This document shows, in pieces, positions 12,058 through 22,712 of a stretch of DNA of 64,000 nt. Made by a program: the position numbers and the translations under genes. Position 1 is the stretch's first letter. Each line of letters begins with the position of its first letter. The notes beneath the pieces are model-generated. The model made no database searches and was not told where the DNA came from. It saw only the letters and a list, made by a program, of their open reading frames with translations. This stretch comes from Zopfochytrium polystomum. Its lineage: Eukaryota; Chytridiomycota; Chytridiomycetes; Chytridiales; Chytridiaceae. Where the stretch lies: NCBI GenBank assembly GCA_025765615.1, contig JAIVFJ010000233.1, positions 1 through 64,000 of the forward strand, given 5' to 3'.

Positions 12058-15000
12058 CTACCAAGCCGCCTTGGCGACAACCGATCCGGGGAACGACCTC
12101 GCGACCAGCTTCCTCAGCTCGTCCATCATCAGCACGCCCAGCCCCAGCCCGATCGGGATGAACCAGAACTGCGTCGGGATCGGCGCGGTCGCGAACACGG
12201 TCTGGATGCCGGGCGTGAAGACGTTCATGAGGGCAAATCCGAAGGTGAAGGTCATGCCTAGCGGGATGAAGAGGTTCCTGCGCGGGCCCCAGAGCGGGTT
12301 GGAGGTGAGGATAGAGACGACGCGGTTGCGGGTGGCGAGGACGCCGCCGAACTGGAGGAAAACCATGCAGACGTAGTAGACGCAGTTGCCGGCGGCGACG
12401 AGGCCCGCGAGGCCCGCGAACCCGGGGAGCGCGCCCATGATGCCGTTGTCGGGGTTCTGGAGGACCGGTACGAAGTCGGCAGGGATGGTGTTGATGTTTG
12501 CCGGGATGGAGTAGTTGGCGGGGAGGCCGAGGGTCGTGACGTCAATGCCGGCGGTTGCGTTGAGGTCGCCGAGGGAGAAGCCGGTGGATCCCTGCAGGAC
12601 GTAGTTGTAGGCGCCGCCGTAGTAGCCCCACGCGTTCCAGGCGCCGAGGAGGTCGTGGAAGTGGATGCCAAAGTTGGAGAAGAAGAGGAACCACGAGCCC
12701 ATGGCGGATATCCAGAACATGAGGCCGATGAAGAGGTAGATCTGGGCGAAGAAGCGCCAGTCGGTGAGGCGGTCTCGGCGGGCGTTCCGCGGGGCGCGGG
12801 TCATCAAGTCGGCCTCGGCCAGCTCGAACATGAGCGCGACGGACATGACCACGTCATTGAAGACCGAGAAGAACACCTGGAGGTACGAGTTGAGCGGGAG
12901 CTGCATGCCGAAGAACACGTTTGACAGCACAGCCATGAACTCGGTGTACGTCCCCGCCGGCATCAGGTACAGGATGACTTTCTTCAGGTTGTCAAATACA
13001 AGGCGGCCGTTCTCGATAGCGACAATGATGGAGGAGAAGTCGTTGGTCATCAACACCATGGCAGCTGCCTCCTTGGCGACGTCGGATCCAGCGCCCATCG
13101 CGACGCCAATGTCTGCAGCCTTCAGCGCGGGGGCGTCGTTGACGCCGTCGCCGGTGACCGCGACCGTGTTGTCGCCGCGCTTCTTGAGCTCCGTGACGAT
13201 CTTGAGCTTCTGGTCCGGGCTGGTGCGCGCAAAGACAATCTCCGTGTACCGGCCGAGCACAATGTCCCACTCGAAATCTGTCAGGTCGACCAGCTCCGCG
13301 CCAGAGAGCGCCAGGGCGCGCGGCGCGTGCTTCTGCTCCTCCAGCGACGGCTTGACGTTCTCGGGTTTTGCAAACGCCGCGCGGAGCGCGCCGCCGTCGC
13401 CGTCGTTCGCCTCCGCCTCCTTGCTCAGTCGCTTGACGTCCACAATGCCGTCGAGCCGGTCGGCGCTGATGATCCCAACCTGCCGCGCGATGGCGGCCGC
13501 CGTCGCGATAAAGTCACCGGTCACCATGAACACGCGCACCCCCGCGCGCCGGATCACGCGAATGGCCTCGGGCACCTCGGCCCGAGGCGGGTCGCGGATG
13601 CCGACGAGCGACACCAGACGCAGCGCCTGCATCTCGGCCTGCACAAGCCGGTCTAGCTGCCCAACGTCGACGGCGCTCAGGGAAAAGTCCTTTTGCATGC
13701 CGGCCAGCGGACGCGAGCACACCGCGATGACGCGCTGGCCCGACGCGGCCCAGCGTTCCTGCACCGCGGTGACCGCCGCGCGCTGTGCGTCGTCCAGCGG
13801 GACGTACTCGCCGGCGGCGGTCATCACGGTCGTGCAGCGGGACAGGAGAAAGTCCGGCGCGCCCTTGACGAGGAGGAGAGGCGTCCCGGCGGGGTCGGAG
13901 ACGACGGTCGCCATCCACTTGTTCTTGGAGTTGAACGGGATCTCAAACATGCGCTTGTGGGCGGCGGCGGCGGTCGCGGCCGCCGCGCCGCCGAGCTCCT
14001 CGACGAAGCGCAGGATCGCCGTGTCGGTCGGGTCGCCCTTGACCTTGCGTTCGGAGACGGGGACGCCCGGTTCCTTGTCGAGCTCGAACCGCGCGCCGTT
14101 GCAGAGGCGAGCGACGACGCACAGCTCCTCGACGAGGCGCGGGGCGGTGTCGCGCGCGGCGATGACGCCGTCCGCGTTCTCGAGGCGCTCGAGGCTGCGG
14201 TCGACCGCAGCGACGGCCGTCACGCGCATCTTGCCCTGGGTGAGCGTGCCGGTCTTGTCGGAGCACAGCACCGACATGCAGCCGAGTGTTTCGACGGTGG
14301 CCAGGTTCTTGACGAGCACGTTGCGCTGGGACATGCGGCGCGCGATGATGGAGAGCGAGAGCGCTACGCAGACGGGGAGGCCTTGAGGGACGAAGGCGGT
14401 CAGGCAACCGATGGCGTTGACGATGGCGCCGGAGATGGTCTCGTAGTTGGGGTAGGCGTTCTTGACCCAGGCTTCGTAGGTGATGATGGAGATGCAGAAG
14501 AAGGACAGCGAGAGCGTCGAGATGATGATCGTGAAAAGGTTGAGCTCCTTTTGGATAGTCGTCTACGGAAGGGAGCAACAGCAAGAGTAAGTTTCAACAT
14601 TCGCCTCTCCTAGTTAACGCCAAAAGCAGACTGAGTGCAAGAAAACCCTACCGCCTCAGTTCGCACTTTTCCAGAGCTTGCGACCAGCTGGCCAATAACA
14701 GTGTTGTCACCAATAGCAAACACCACACCCGTGGCGGCGCCCTGCACCAAGAAGGTGGACGAGAAGGCCAGGTTGAGAGTCTCGAGCGGGTTCTCGTCAG
14801 TGGGGTCGACGGAAGCCAGGACAGGCTTGGACTCGCCAGTGAGGATGGAGCGGTCAAACAGTGCGTCAGGGGTGCACGAAACGATGCGCAAGTCGGCAGG
14901 AACGCGCTGGCCAAGAGACAGCTGGACCACGTCGCCGGTGACGACGTCGGTAGCCGGAATGTCGATGACTTGGCCGTCGCGGACGACGGTGGCGGAGGCT

Positions 15001-16008
15001 GTGGTGACGTTGGCAATGCTCTTCATGACGCGGCTGGCGCTCCAGTCGACAAAGGCGTAAAAGACCGACGAGATCAGGATGACGAAGAACAGGAGGCCGG
15101 CGACACCGATGTTGAAGATTTGCGGGTTGGAGCCGCCGAGGGGCTGGTACGAGAGGACCGTCACGATGAAGGCTGTTTAAGGGGTAGGTATGGGTGGTTC
15201 ACATGGTAGGAAGCGGGTTGAGCAAATCATATGGAGGAAACCGATGCAAGTTGACGCGAAAAGGCAACCCCCCAAAACAAGACAAAGCAAAAACGAGAAA
15301 AATTCGCCACACACCCACACCTAACAAGAAACTCACCGATCCACATCAAAAAGTTGAAACCGCCAAACACGTAGCCGAGCGCCTTTTGCAGGTACTTCGT
15401 CGGCGGCGGCGAGATCTTGTTCTTGCCGTCGGCCGCCTTGCGAGAGACGGCGGCCGCGTCGAGGCCGAGCGACGGGTGCGTCGAAAAGCGGGTGCAGACG
15501 TCTTCCACTCGGTTCAGGTGGTGCTTGATGTCGCCGATGCGCAAGCCGCCGTCTGCCGCAGCGGCTCCGTTTGCGGCGGAGTCGGCCGCGGCTCCTTTCT
15601 TGGTGGCTCGGGCGCGCTGGTCAATGTTGAGGGACAGCGTGCGGTACCTGTTTGTTTACGGGTTGGGGAGTGGTTCAAAGGGGGGGTGGGGAGGGGTCGG
15701 TGCCAGGAAGTGAGGGGGGGAGAACAAAAAGGGGACCGTTTGCGGGGTGCTGATGGTGTCAGCAAGGACTGGACGAAGCATTACGAGAAATGGCCTGTGT
15801 TTGTAACCAACCTGATGGGGATTCCGGCGTCAAACTGAGAGCCGGGGCCGGCAGCCAGGGTGGCAGGCGCCCCCGCGGGCGTCGTCAGCGGAGACGGAGC
15901 ATGGTCGGCGAGGGCTGGTTCTTGGACCGGGACGATGAGGTCTTCGGCCGTGTCGGTGCGGGCACCCGGGGCCAGGAGGAACTGGTTGGAAGCGTTGTTT
16001 GTGCTCAT
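12058..16008 (-). CDS. P-type cation ATPase, class IIC-like (Na,K/H,K-ATPase alpha type)
   Basis: This is an integral-membrane cation pump driven by ATP through an aspartyl-phosphate. Four exons close in phase from ATG to stop: 15812-16008, 15337-15647, 14652-15172 and 12058-14562, giving 1177 aa. Visible are the YRTLSLNID segment typical of class IIC pumps, the actuator loop TGES (DRSILTGESKP), the phosphorylation motif CSDKTGTLTQ, the nucleotide-binding KGAPDFLL, MVTGD, and the hinge TGDGVNDAPAL. The remaining membrane helices follow. Length is somewhat greater than animal Na,K-ATPase alpha (about 1020 aa), mainly from the long polar N-terminus. The usual PEGL of helix 4 reads PQGLP (Gln at about residue 403), and the first Asp of the helix-6 motif is Ser (SVFND), so ion preference may differ. 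Fungal class IIC pumps are known from zoosporic fungi. The introns are 71 to 174 bp. The four-exon gene appears intact. Confidence 0.93.
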
Positions 16009-16333
16009 TCGAGTGTAAGCCGGGTCTTGTTTTTCGACTGGGGAGCTTGGCTTGCTTGCTCTCGCTGGGGAAAAACGGGGAGGTCAACGGAGAAGCTGTT
16101 GGTCTTCAAGGGGCTTCTGGTGAGGTGAGCTGGGTCGGAGATAGGGCGAGGAACGATCAAGTTGAGCAGGCAACCCTTTTTGTATTCGGTCGGAGTTTTG
16201 AAGGAGTTGGAAGCGGGGAGGAGAGAGAGACAGAGTCAAAGAACGATGATGAGAGAGAGAGAGAGAGAGAGCGAGAGATGGAGAGAGTGACATAGTCGGA
16301 GGTTTTTGATTCGCTCCCAGAAACACACACACA

Positions 16334-16371
<38 letters not shown>

Positions 16372-16474
16372 TCCATGGCTCGATTGCTAATTATCTGTCA
16401 GGGGAGCGCGCCACAGCAACGAGTCAGTCTGTGTTGCTGTCAGTCCTTTGCATGCGGCACGTCTCTTCGCTCTC

Positions 16475-16542
<68 letters not shown>

Positions 16543-16842
16543 TCTCTCTCTCTTTCGGTCCCTCTCTCGACTCTGTCTCTCTCCCTTGTCCCCGCTCGGC
16601 ACATGGAAGATTGCCCAGGCATTAGAGAGTCACGTGATCTGCGCTATTTGGTCCAATCCTTCGCTTTCTTGTCGATGGACTTGACTTGCCTTGCTTGGAA
16701 AATTGTGAGAGAGACAGGACGAGAGACAGAGACAAATGAAACATTTCTCTTTGTTTTTAAGGGGTTTGGGGAGAGAGCAACACACGGAAAACATTCCCCC
16801 ACAAGAAGAAACAAAGTGAAAAAGACGACGAAAAAAATAACG
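16009..16842. repeat. Upstream region of the ATPase with GA and CT microsatellites
   Basis: Non-coding flank with GA-rich tracts at about 16,235-16,290 and CT tracts at about 16,333-16,368 and 16,477-16,552. The facing GA and CT tracts are mutually complementary and could pair in single strands. Long Ser-Leu and Arg-Glu frames here are microsatellite artefacts. Confidence 0.8.
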
Positions 16843-17797
16843 CTGTGCCAATCGAATTGGTCGGATAACAGCACTTACAATGCATGAAAGCCTTCTTCAC
16901 TTCACACAAAAGCCGCAAGAAAAATTAGGGCGTGCGAAAAGTTGAAAACAAAAACAACAAAAAAAAAAAAAATAAAATCACAAAAACAAGGAGGAACAAG
17001 AAAGCCGTCAGAGACAAAAAAAAAAGAAAAGAGACAGGCGCTGTCGACAAATGACGGCAAGTCAACAAGCCATAACAAGCTCCGCTTCCGGCCCAGTGCC
17101 ATCATTGTCATTGGCCTTCTTGGCGGTTGCACAAGCCGTCGATGCATAATCAGACAACTCGCCGTCGCCCTCGTCGTCGTCCTCCTCCCCCTCTTCACAA
17201 GGAACTCAAGGCGGGCGGCAAGGACGACGGAGGGCGGCGGTGGGAGAGAACTCGTTGAGTGGACCCAGCAGTAGCACTCCTGCCCCGTCCTCAGAACTTG
17301 GCCCCTCCCGAGTCCGACACTCCTCCTCACTTGCGTTTTAGTTTCCGATGGCTCACGCATATGTAGGCAGGCCGCCGTTAGCGTGGGTTGCAATTTTTAA
17401 AAGGGACGTTCCTTCAAGTATTTATCCACCTGGTTATGACTGATAACCGCGCAGCGGACTTTCTTCCTCTCTCGCCGTCGCCTGCCACCCCTCGCCTCCG
17501 TTGCTTCTGTGCTTGCCTGGGCCAAAGTGATCCGTGCATTACCTGTCGCAGCGGCCAAACACTGATGGTGCAGTTGTCTTTACGGACAGAGCACGAAGAA
17601 TAATTGAGCGGGATTCTGACGCACATACAACATTGAAAACAATAGGGTGGCAAGAATAGGGTGGCAAGAATGGGCAAATTAAGATTGCTACTAGCGGTTG
17701 CAAAACGATCTGCTCCCTCCGAGCTTGGTAAGAGTACTGTTCAATCTAGCTGGACTTTCACCCAAGCTAGGTTGTTGTTTTTGGTTGTCGGTTGTTG

Positions 17798-17941
17798 ATG
17801 CAGCTCCTGATCACGCTCTCCGGCCTGAACGGCGTCGGCGGCAAGTCGTGGCGGAAGGACGCACGATCCGCTCGCGGCGCCGCCCTCTTCGCGTCCTTCG
17901 TCGTCGCCGCCCGGAACGTCATCGCCCTCGTCACCGTCTGA
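17798..17941 (+). pseudogene. Truncated start of propeller-like gene (unit A)
   Basis: The frame begins MQLLITLSGLNGVGGKSWRK and continues for about 45 residues almost identically to the first exon of the full gene at 34,354, then stops after NVIALVTV. Nothing of the remaining ~530 residues is present, so this is a 5' fragment. Confidence 0.75.
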
Positions 17942-18240
17942 AGGGCAGCTGGTCAACGCCGTGGAGGAAGGAGGCCAGATCTCCTCGCGGCCCCGCCCTC
18001 TCGGCGCCCTCGTCGCGTCGCGTGCAGCTCTCCACCATTGTCCTCATTGCTGCCGGCTACAAGCCTCCCCCGTCATCATTGTGATTTATTATGTGTGCCA
18101 GGGCCCTTATACCCGGTTGTTCTTGTCTTGTATGTTGTCCTTTCTACCAGGCTGTTTTTCCGGACATCGGATGACGTCAAAGTCGTCCTTTCGTCGACTG
18201 GAACACTTCCCCGCACAACCCCCAAGCAAGCGATCCTTCT

Positions 18241-19049
18241 TCAGCCCGAAACCTTCCCCTCAACGCACTTGCCCAACTTGGGGTAGCACGTTCCACCTTT
18301 CATGTGTTTTTCTGCCTCGTTGCGGAGGTCGACCTCGATGCACACTCCTCGTTTGTACTTGCCAGTCTGCACCACCTTCCGGTACCGCAGTGCCGGTACA
18401 GCTTGAGCAGCAGCGATGACGGTCTGGCAAGCCTGGCAGTGCACCGCGAGTAAGAAGAAAAGTGGTCTGCGACACAACGCTAAGAACACCTCTAACTCAC
18501 GTTAGAAATCATCTCTTGGTCTGACCACACAGCTGCATCGAAGACGGTTTTAATATTTCCATTCACTGTATACGCCTTGAGGCCCTTTGACGGTACATCA
18601 TGCGTGGGAGTCTTTCCATTGTAGCGATCCAAATTGCTGATGTGTCCGCCGCCGCTCTCGCCGTCGCCCTCCATTACGTGCTTCTTCATTGTGTCCCACC
18701 TGGCTTTGGCCTTGGCGTTGTTGGGATTCTTGACGGTGGGGTTGGCCATGGGAGGTCTGCGCGGATGGAGGCGCCGAGGAGCAGAAGCATCGGCGGTGGG
18801 TGGGCCTGCGACAGGGGCGGCGTCGGCGACGGCGACGATGGCGGAAGAGGAGAAGGAGGTGGGAAGGGCCAAGGCTGTGTGGGGAAAGAGGACTTGCAGG
18901 AGGAGAAGGAGTGTGAAGAGGGCAACGTGGAGGAGAGGACGTTGGAAGGGTTGGACTTTCGATGGAAGCAGCGCACTATTCTGGGTGCTGCGGCGGCAGG
19001 AAGAAGCGTCGGTGCCGTGGCTGAAGGGGATGGCGGTGGAACTCTCCAT
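18241..19049 (-). CDS. Putative secreted or membrane-anchored small protein, copy A
   Basis: Two exons, 18501-19049 (183 codons, ending at donor GTGAGT in phase 0) and 18241-18432 (63 codons plus stop), give 246 aa. The start is an ATG giving MESSTAIPFSHG. A hydrophobic Leu/Val-rich stretch at residues ~37-60 (HVALFTLLLLLQVLFP) looks like a signal peptide or signal anchor that starts well inside the N-terminus, so a downstream start is possible. A Pro/Ala/Arg linker follows, then a hydrophilic conserved domain with PTHDVPSKGLKAYTVNGNI and a C-terminal region with three cysteines (ACQTV, RGVCIEVD, GGTCYPKLGKC gives four in all). I recognise no family. The copy in unit B has the same length and intron, with only scattered substitutions, so both appear under constraint or are very recent. 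Confidence 0.75.
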
Positions 19050-19070
19050 CGGGCGTTGGTTGTGTGTGTG

Positions 19071-19905
19071 TGTTGGAGAATGCCTACCAATTTAGTAGCA
19101 TAACTAGCCAACCTTCTGTATTTGCATAGAATTTATGCAGTATTCTTTTGCAGTTATATTGATTGGTTCAACCTTCCAATTCTGGTTGTTTGTCTGTCTG
19201 ACTGGCCACCATTTGGACAAGCACTGGTTTTGATCAAATGTAAAAGATATATAAAGGCGAACCTTTAAACCTCGTCCCGCTCGGATATGGGTAATCCTGC
19301 GTACAGGCAACCTGCCGCCGGCCCCTCACAAGAGCCTAGCTGGGAAAGCATGGGGGGTCTGGGTGTAAACAGTCTACTCTGAGTGAGTGAGTGGAAGCAG
19401 TGAATGAACTGGAGATGTGTGTTTGTGGGTGGTCCTTCTCCCCAACTTGGAGAGAAAGAGAAAAAACTCTGTTATGAATAATTGATACATAATGATGATA
19501 TGCATGCTGTAATAGTTGCTAGGCAAGTATGACTGGCACAGCGTGAAAACCTCTCCTATATTATCTGCTTGAGCAGAGGAGGAGGAAAACTGTTGACACT
19601 GGGTTTCTGTTCCACTTATTACTTGGAGTATTTGTCAACAGCACAAGCCTGTGCCTGGGTCTGCATTGGCAGTGGCTCGCTCTCCCATGGGCATTGTGAG
19701 AACGATAACTGACAGTCACAATAGGTTCAGGTCTGTCTTGTGCCTCTTGCTGCTAACCAGTCGGCTCCACCTAACCCCCGCACAATGACCATTGGTGACC
19801 TTAGCCTAAATCCTCAACCCGCTGCGCGGGCCTCGGAATAAAGAATAATAATTTTCTGCTACGAATCTGTTTTGCAAAAGGAACCAGCAGTGCTACAAAT
19901 CAACA
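19071..19905 (+). repeat. Copia 5' LTR (835 bp)
   Basis: It starts TGTTGGAGAATGCCTACCAA and ends AAATCAACA, matching the 3' LTR at both ends. A TATA-like ATATATAAAGG lies at about 19,245. Some 590 bp between about 19,215 and 19,840 are absent from the 3' LTR; part of this interior recurs inverted at 1,462-1,899, which argues that it belongs to the family's LTR rather than being a later insert. Confidence 0.75.
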
Positions 19906-19917
19906 CAATACGTAAAA

Positions 19918-21680
19918 TGGCAACAAAGTCAGCCTCGTCTCAGGTGAAGCCAGCTTCCCCACGCGAGACAACGTCCTCGAGAGAGCAACTGATCCATCAT
20001 CGCGTGCAAGAGATCATACAAGCAATCGTCCATCAAGGAATTGAACTGAAGCTGTTCACCGCTTCAAGCTATCAATCATCTTCACCAGTCAGCTATACAG
20101 CCACTGTTTTTGATTGAACCTGTCCTATGAAGATCGCTTTTTGATTGAACCACCAAACATTAAACCACCACCACCAGTTGAATCTACTGGTCATCTCCAC
20201 CCATCAAGACATAATTCATCAATCAATTCAAGTCAAGAACTTGCTTTTCAATTTGATTAACAACTTTTCTTTTGTTGATTTCAATAAACGGGGAGAAGCA
20301 CTGACCATCCAAATTTTGTTTGTCAAGTCATCAAACAACAAACAAGATGTCAAAACTTCGTGTCACTTGCTGAACGTCCACTTACAGTCTTCACTTCTGG
20401 CGATGAACAGCAGCTCAACAACCACATCACGTGGTCAAGAACAGCTTGCCAAGGAAGAGCTGTACTACTTGATCGAGTCAGACTACAAGCAAGAGGAGAA
20501 ATCCAGTTGCCATGGTGAACCCAGACATTGATCCAGCTTTCAACATCAACACCCAAGAATATCATCAAGCTTCTGAAGACAAGTGAAATCTCATCAACTG
20601 TTGTTTTCAACGTGCGCTCAGTTGTTGCACCAACCTCAAGCACGAACACAACACTCCAATGAACATTCATCTCAAGAAGCTTGAGAAATATGAAGAATAC
20701 CTTCATCGAGAAGCTAGCGCTTGTACAATGATATGTCAAGCTTTCACAAGGACGTTCCACAATGGCCATGTCAACATCAAGACATCATGTGTACTTCTCA
20801 AGGGGCGATCATCACAACACGTTCACAGCATTGTTGATGTCAGTGATCAAATCAGTCAATTGGATTGCCAAATTCAATAGGATGGAAATCCCATCAAAAG
20901 TCCTAGATGCAGACATTCTTGTCCCTCATCTAGAGAGTGGATTTCTTATCACTATGAATTTGTGAACCACTGTGACAATGACAAAAACCACGGATTGTAT
21001 GAAGGCCAACTCTATGAACAATATGTGGGCAAGTGGCAAGCATTGGAAGTCCAAAGTGTGACTTTCAATACCCTCAAAAGTCATCTAAATGATGATAGGG
21101 ATGATTCATTTAAGACTGGTACCCAGTTCATCCAAGAACTGGAGAAGATAGTTGCACACATTAGAACAAAGAAATCTTACAAAATGGATCTGGATGCAAA
21201 TGCTTCTGCTACTCCTGTTGGACTTTCTGCAGATTGTCTTTGCGTCATACACAAAGAAAAGCACCAACACATGGAATCCAAATGTTGGTCAAAACATCCT
21301 GAATTGACCTATTCATTTTCAAGCAAAGAGCAAAGGAAACTCCAAAGTCGAAGGGACGATTTCTCAGGGAAGAGTAGTTAAACCAGTTACTGGTGACCAT
21401 TGCACTCATTGTGGTAAACAACATCAACCTTCTCAAGTTTGCACTCTTCTCACAAAGAAGATGAGTGGGTTGACTGTGAAAGAAAAGTCAGTGAAGGAAA
21501 AGCCTCTTCCTTTTGGTAATCGCGTTGAAATTAATGGGAACATCATTGAGTTGGTTGAAGACTTGCCCCCTAAACGTTACTCTTCTTCCTAACCTATTAT
21601 GAGAGTTCCCCGCAACCAATTTGAAGCTTTTGCTTCTCAGTTTAACAATTCTGCCCATCATATTGTTGGAAGTTCTTCTG
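19918..21680 (+). pseudogene. Copia gag region
   Basis: The ATG at 19,918, 12 bases after the LTR, starts MATKSASSQVKPASPRE and runs 66 codons to a stop. Further gag-like frames follow, notably 20,962-21,381, which contains a Cys/His cluster (CVIHKEKHQHMESKCWSKHP) as in copia gag zinc knuckles, and a second Cys pair (HCTHCGKQH...VC) near 21,400-21,440. Frames are broken repeatedly. The coding line is cut at 21,680 by the solo LTR. Confidence 0.7.
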
Positions 21681-22016
21681 TGTTATGAATCACCCTCTGG
21701 AAACCTCTGGAACCTTTTAGAACATTCCTTCAGGGAACCTTCTGGAACCTTCTGGAACCTTCTAGAACATTCCTTCATGGAACCTTGTGGAACCTTCTGG
21801 AACCTTCTTTGCTTTCCTGACTTGTCTTGTTATCATTGGTATCATTGTATTACTAATTGCTCTTTCTGGAACTTTCTTTGAGTCTTGACAAGGAAGACTC
21901 TCAAAAGGTATAAAAGGGGGATGGGGGACCTGTCCCATCCCTCAAGTGAATTATTGTTTCCAAGACAATCATCACTCCTCTCGTCTGCCTTGCCCTGTCC
22001 TGCTATGTTCCTGACA
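21681..22016 (+). repeat. Solo LTR of the chromovirus family
   Basis: It begins TGTTATGAATCACCCTCTGG and ends CTATGTTCCTGACA, and is the reverse orientation equivalent of the two chromovirus LTRs seen on the + strand. It is flanked by a perfect 5-bp target duplication TTCTG (21,676-21,680 and 22,017-22,021). Length is 336 bp against 353 bp in the complete element. It sits inside copia coding sequence and shows that the chromovirus family was active here at least twice. The TATA box GGTATAAAAGGG is kept. Confidence 0.92.
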
Positions 22017-22021
22017 TTCTG

Positions 22022-22359
22022 CAACTTCGTCTTCTTCTTCACCTTCTGTAGTCACCATGGACACGGATCACTTTGAAGTGACTGAAACTGACAGTACAAA
22101 GTTCACTTCTCAGATCCTCGTTTGCGTTTCACACTTCCTGAAGTCAGCACGCTTATTGCATTTGCAATTTGATGCACATTTCATTTTCTGCAAACACTCT
22201 GGTGCATCAAACACTATGAGCCCAATCAAACATCATTTTCGTGACTTGCAACCACCTCCAGAATTATACAGTAGAATATACCTTGCTGATAATTCATTCA
22301 TTGAGGTTGAAGCAGTTGGAACTATCAGAGTTCAATTGACCGATAAATTAGTTCGTGAC
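22022..22359 (+). pseudogene. Copia protease region, left part
   Basis: The frame from about 22,057 to 22,359 includes YLADNSFIEVEAVGTIRVQL, matching the segment downstream of the copia protease active site. The Asp-Ser/Thr-Gly site itself is not visible. The line continues after the chromovirus at 26,896 with LKNSPYVPKLHSALI. Confidence 0.7.
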
Positions 22360-22712
22360 TGTCAGGAACAGGGCAGGACAGGACAAGGCAGACAAGGAAC
22401 TGAGAGGAGTGATGATTGTATTGGAAACAATAATTCACTTGAGGGATGGGACAGGTCCCCCATCCCCCTTTTATACCTTTTGAGAGTCTTCCTTGTCAAG
22501 ACTCAAAGAAAGTTCCAGAAAGAGCAATTAGTAATACAATGATACCAATGATACTAATGACAACAAGACAAGTCAGGAAAGCAAAGAAGGTTCCAGAAGG
22601 CTCCACAAGGTTCCATGAAGGAATGTTCTATAATGTTCCAGAAGGTTCCAGAAGGTTCCATGAAGGAATGTTCTAGAAGGTTCCAGAGGTTTCCAGAGGG
22701 TGATTCATAACA
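22360..22712 (-). repeat. Chromovirus 3' LTR
   Basis: Ends are TG...CA. The pol stop codon (22,713-22,715) directly abuts the LTR. Confidence 0.93.

Larger units (their letters stand above)
16843..19070. repeat. Segmental duplication, unit A
   Basis: From CTGTGCCAATCGAATTGGTC at 16,843 to the GT run ending at 19,070 this segment matches unit B (30,749 to about 33,410) in the same order and orientation. Differences are short indels and at least two longer insertions in B (about 31,250-31,500 and 32,190-32,530). Shared content in order: a non-coding stretch with A-rich DNA and GTCGTCGTCC-like repeats, a truncated start of the propeller-like gene, and the complete two-exon gene for a putative secreted protein. 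Confidence 0.85.

Noticed and set aside
12764..14386. 540-codon open frame on the + strand, and others at 13,693-14,613, antisense to the ATPase
   Set aside because: They are GC-rich shadow frames; the minus strand carries all P-type ATPase motifs in phase.
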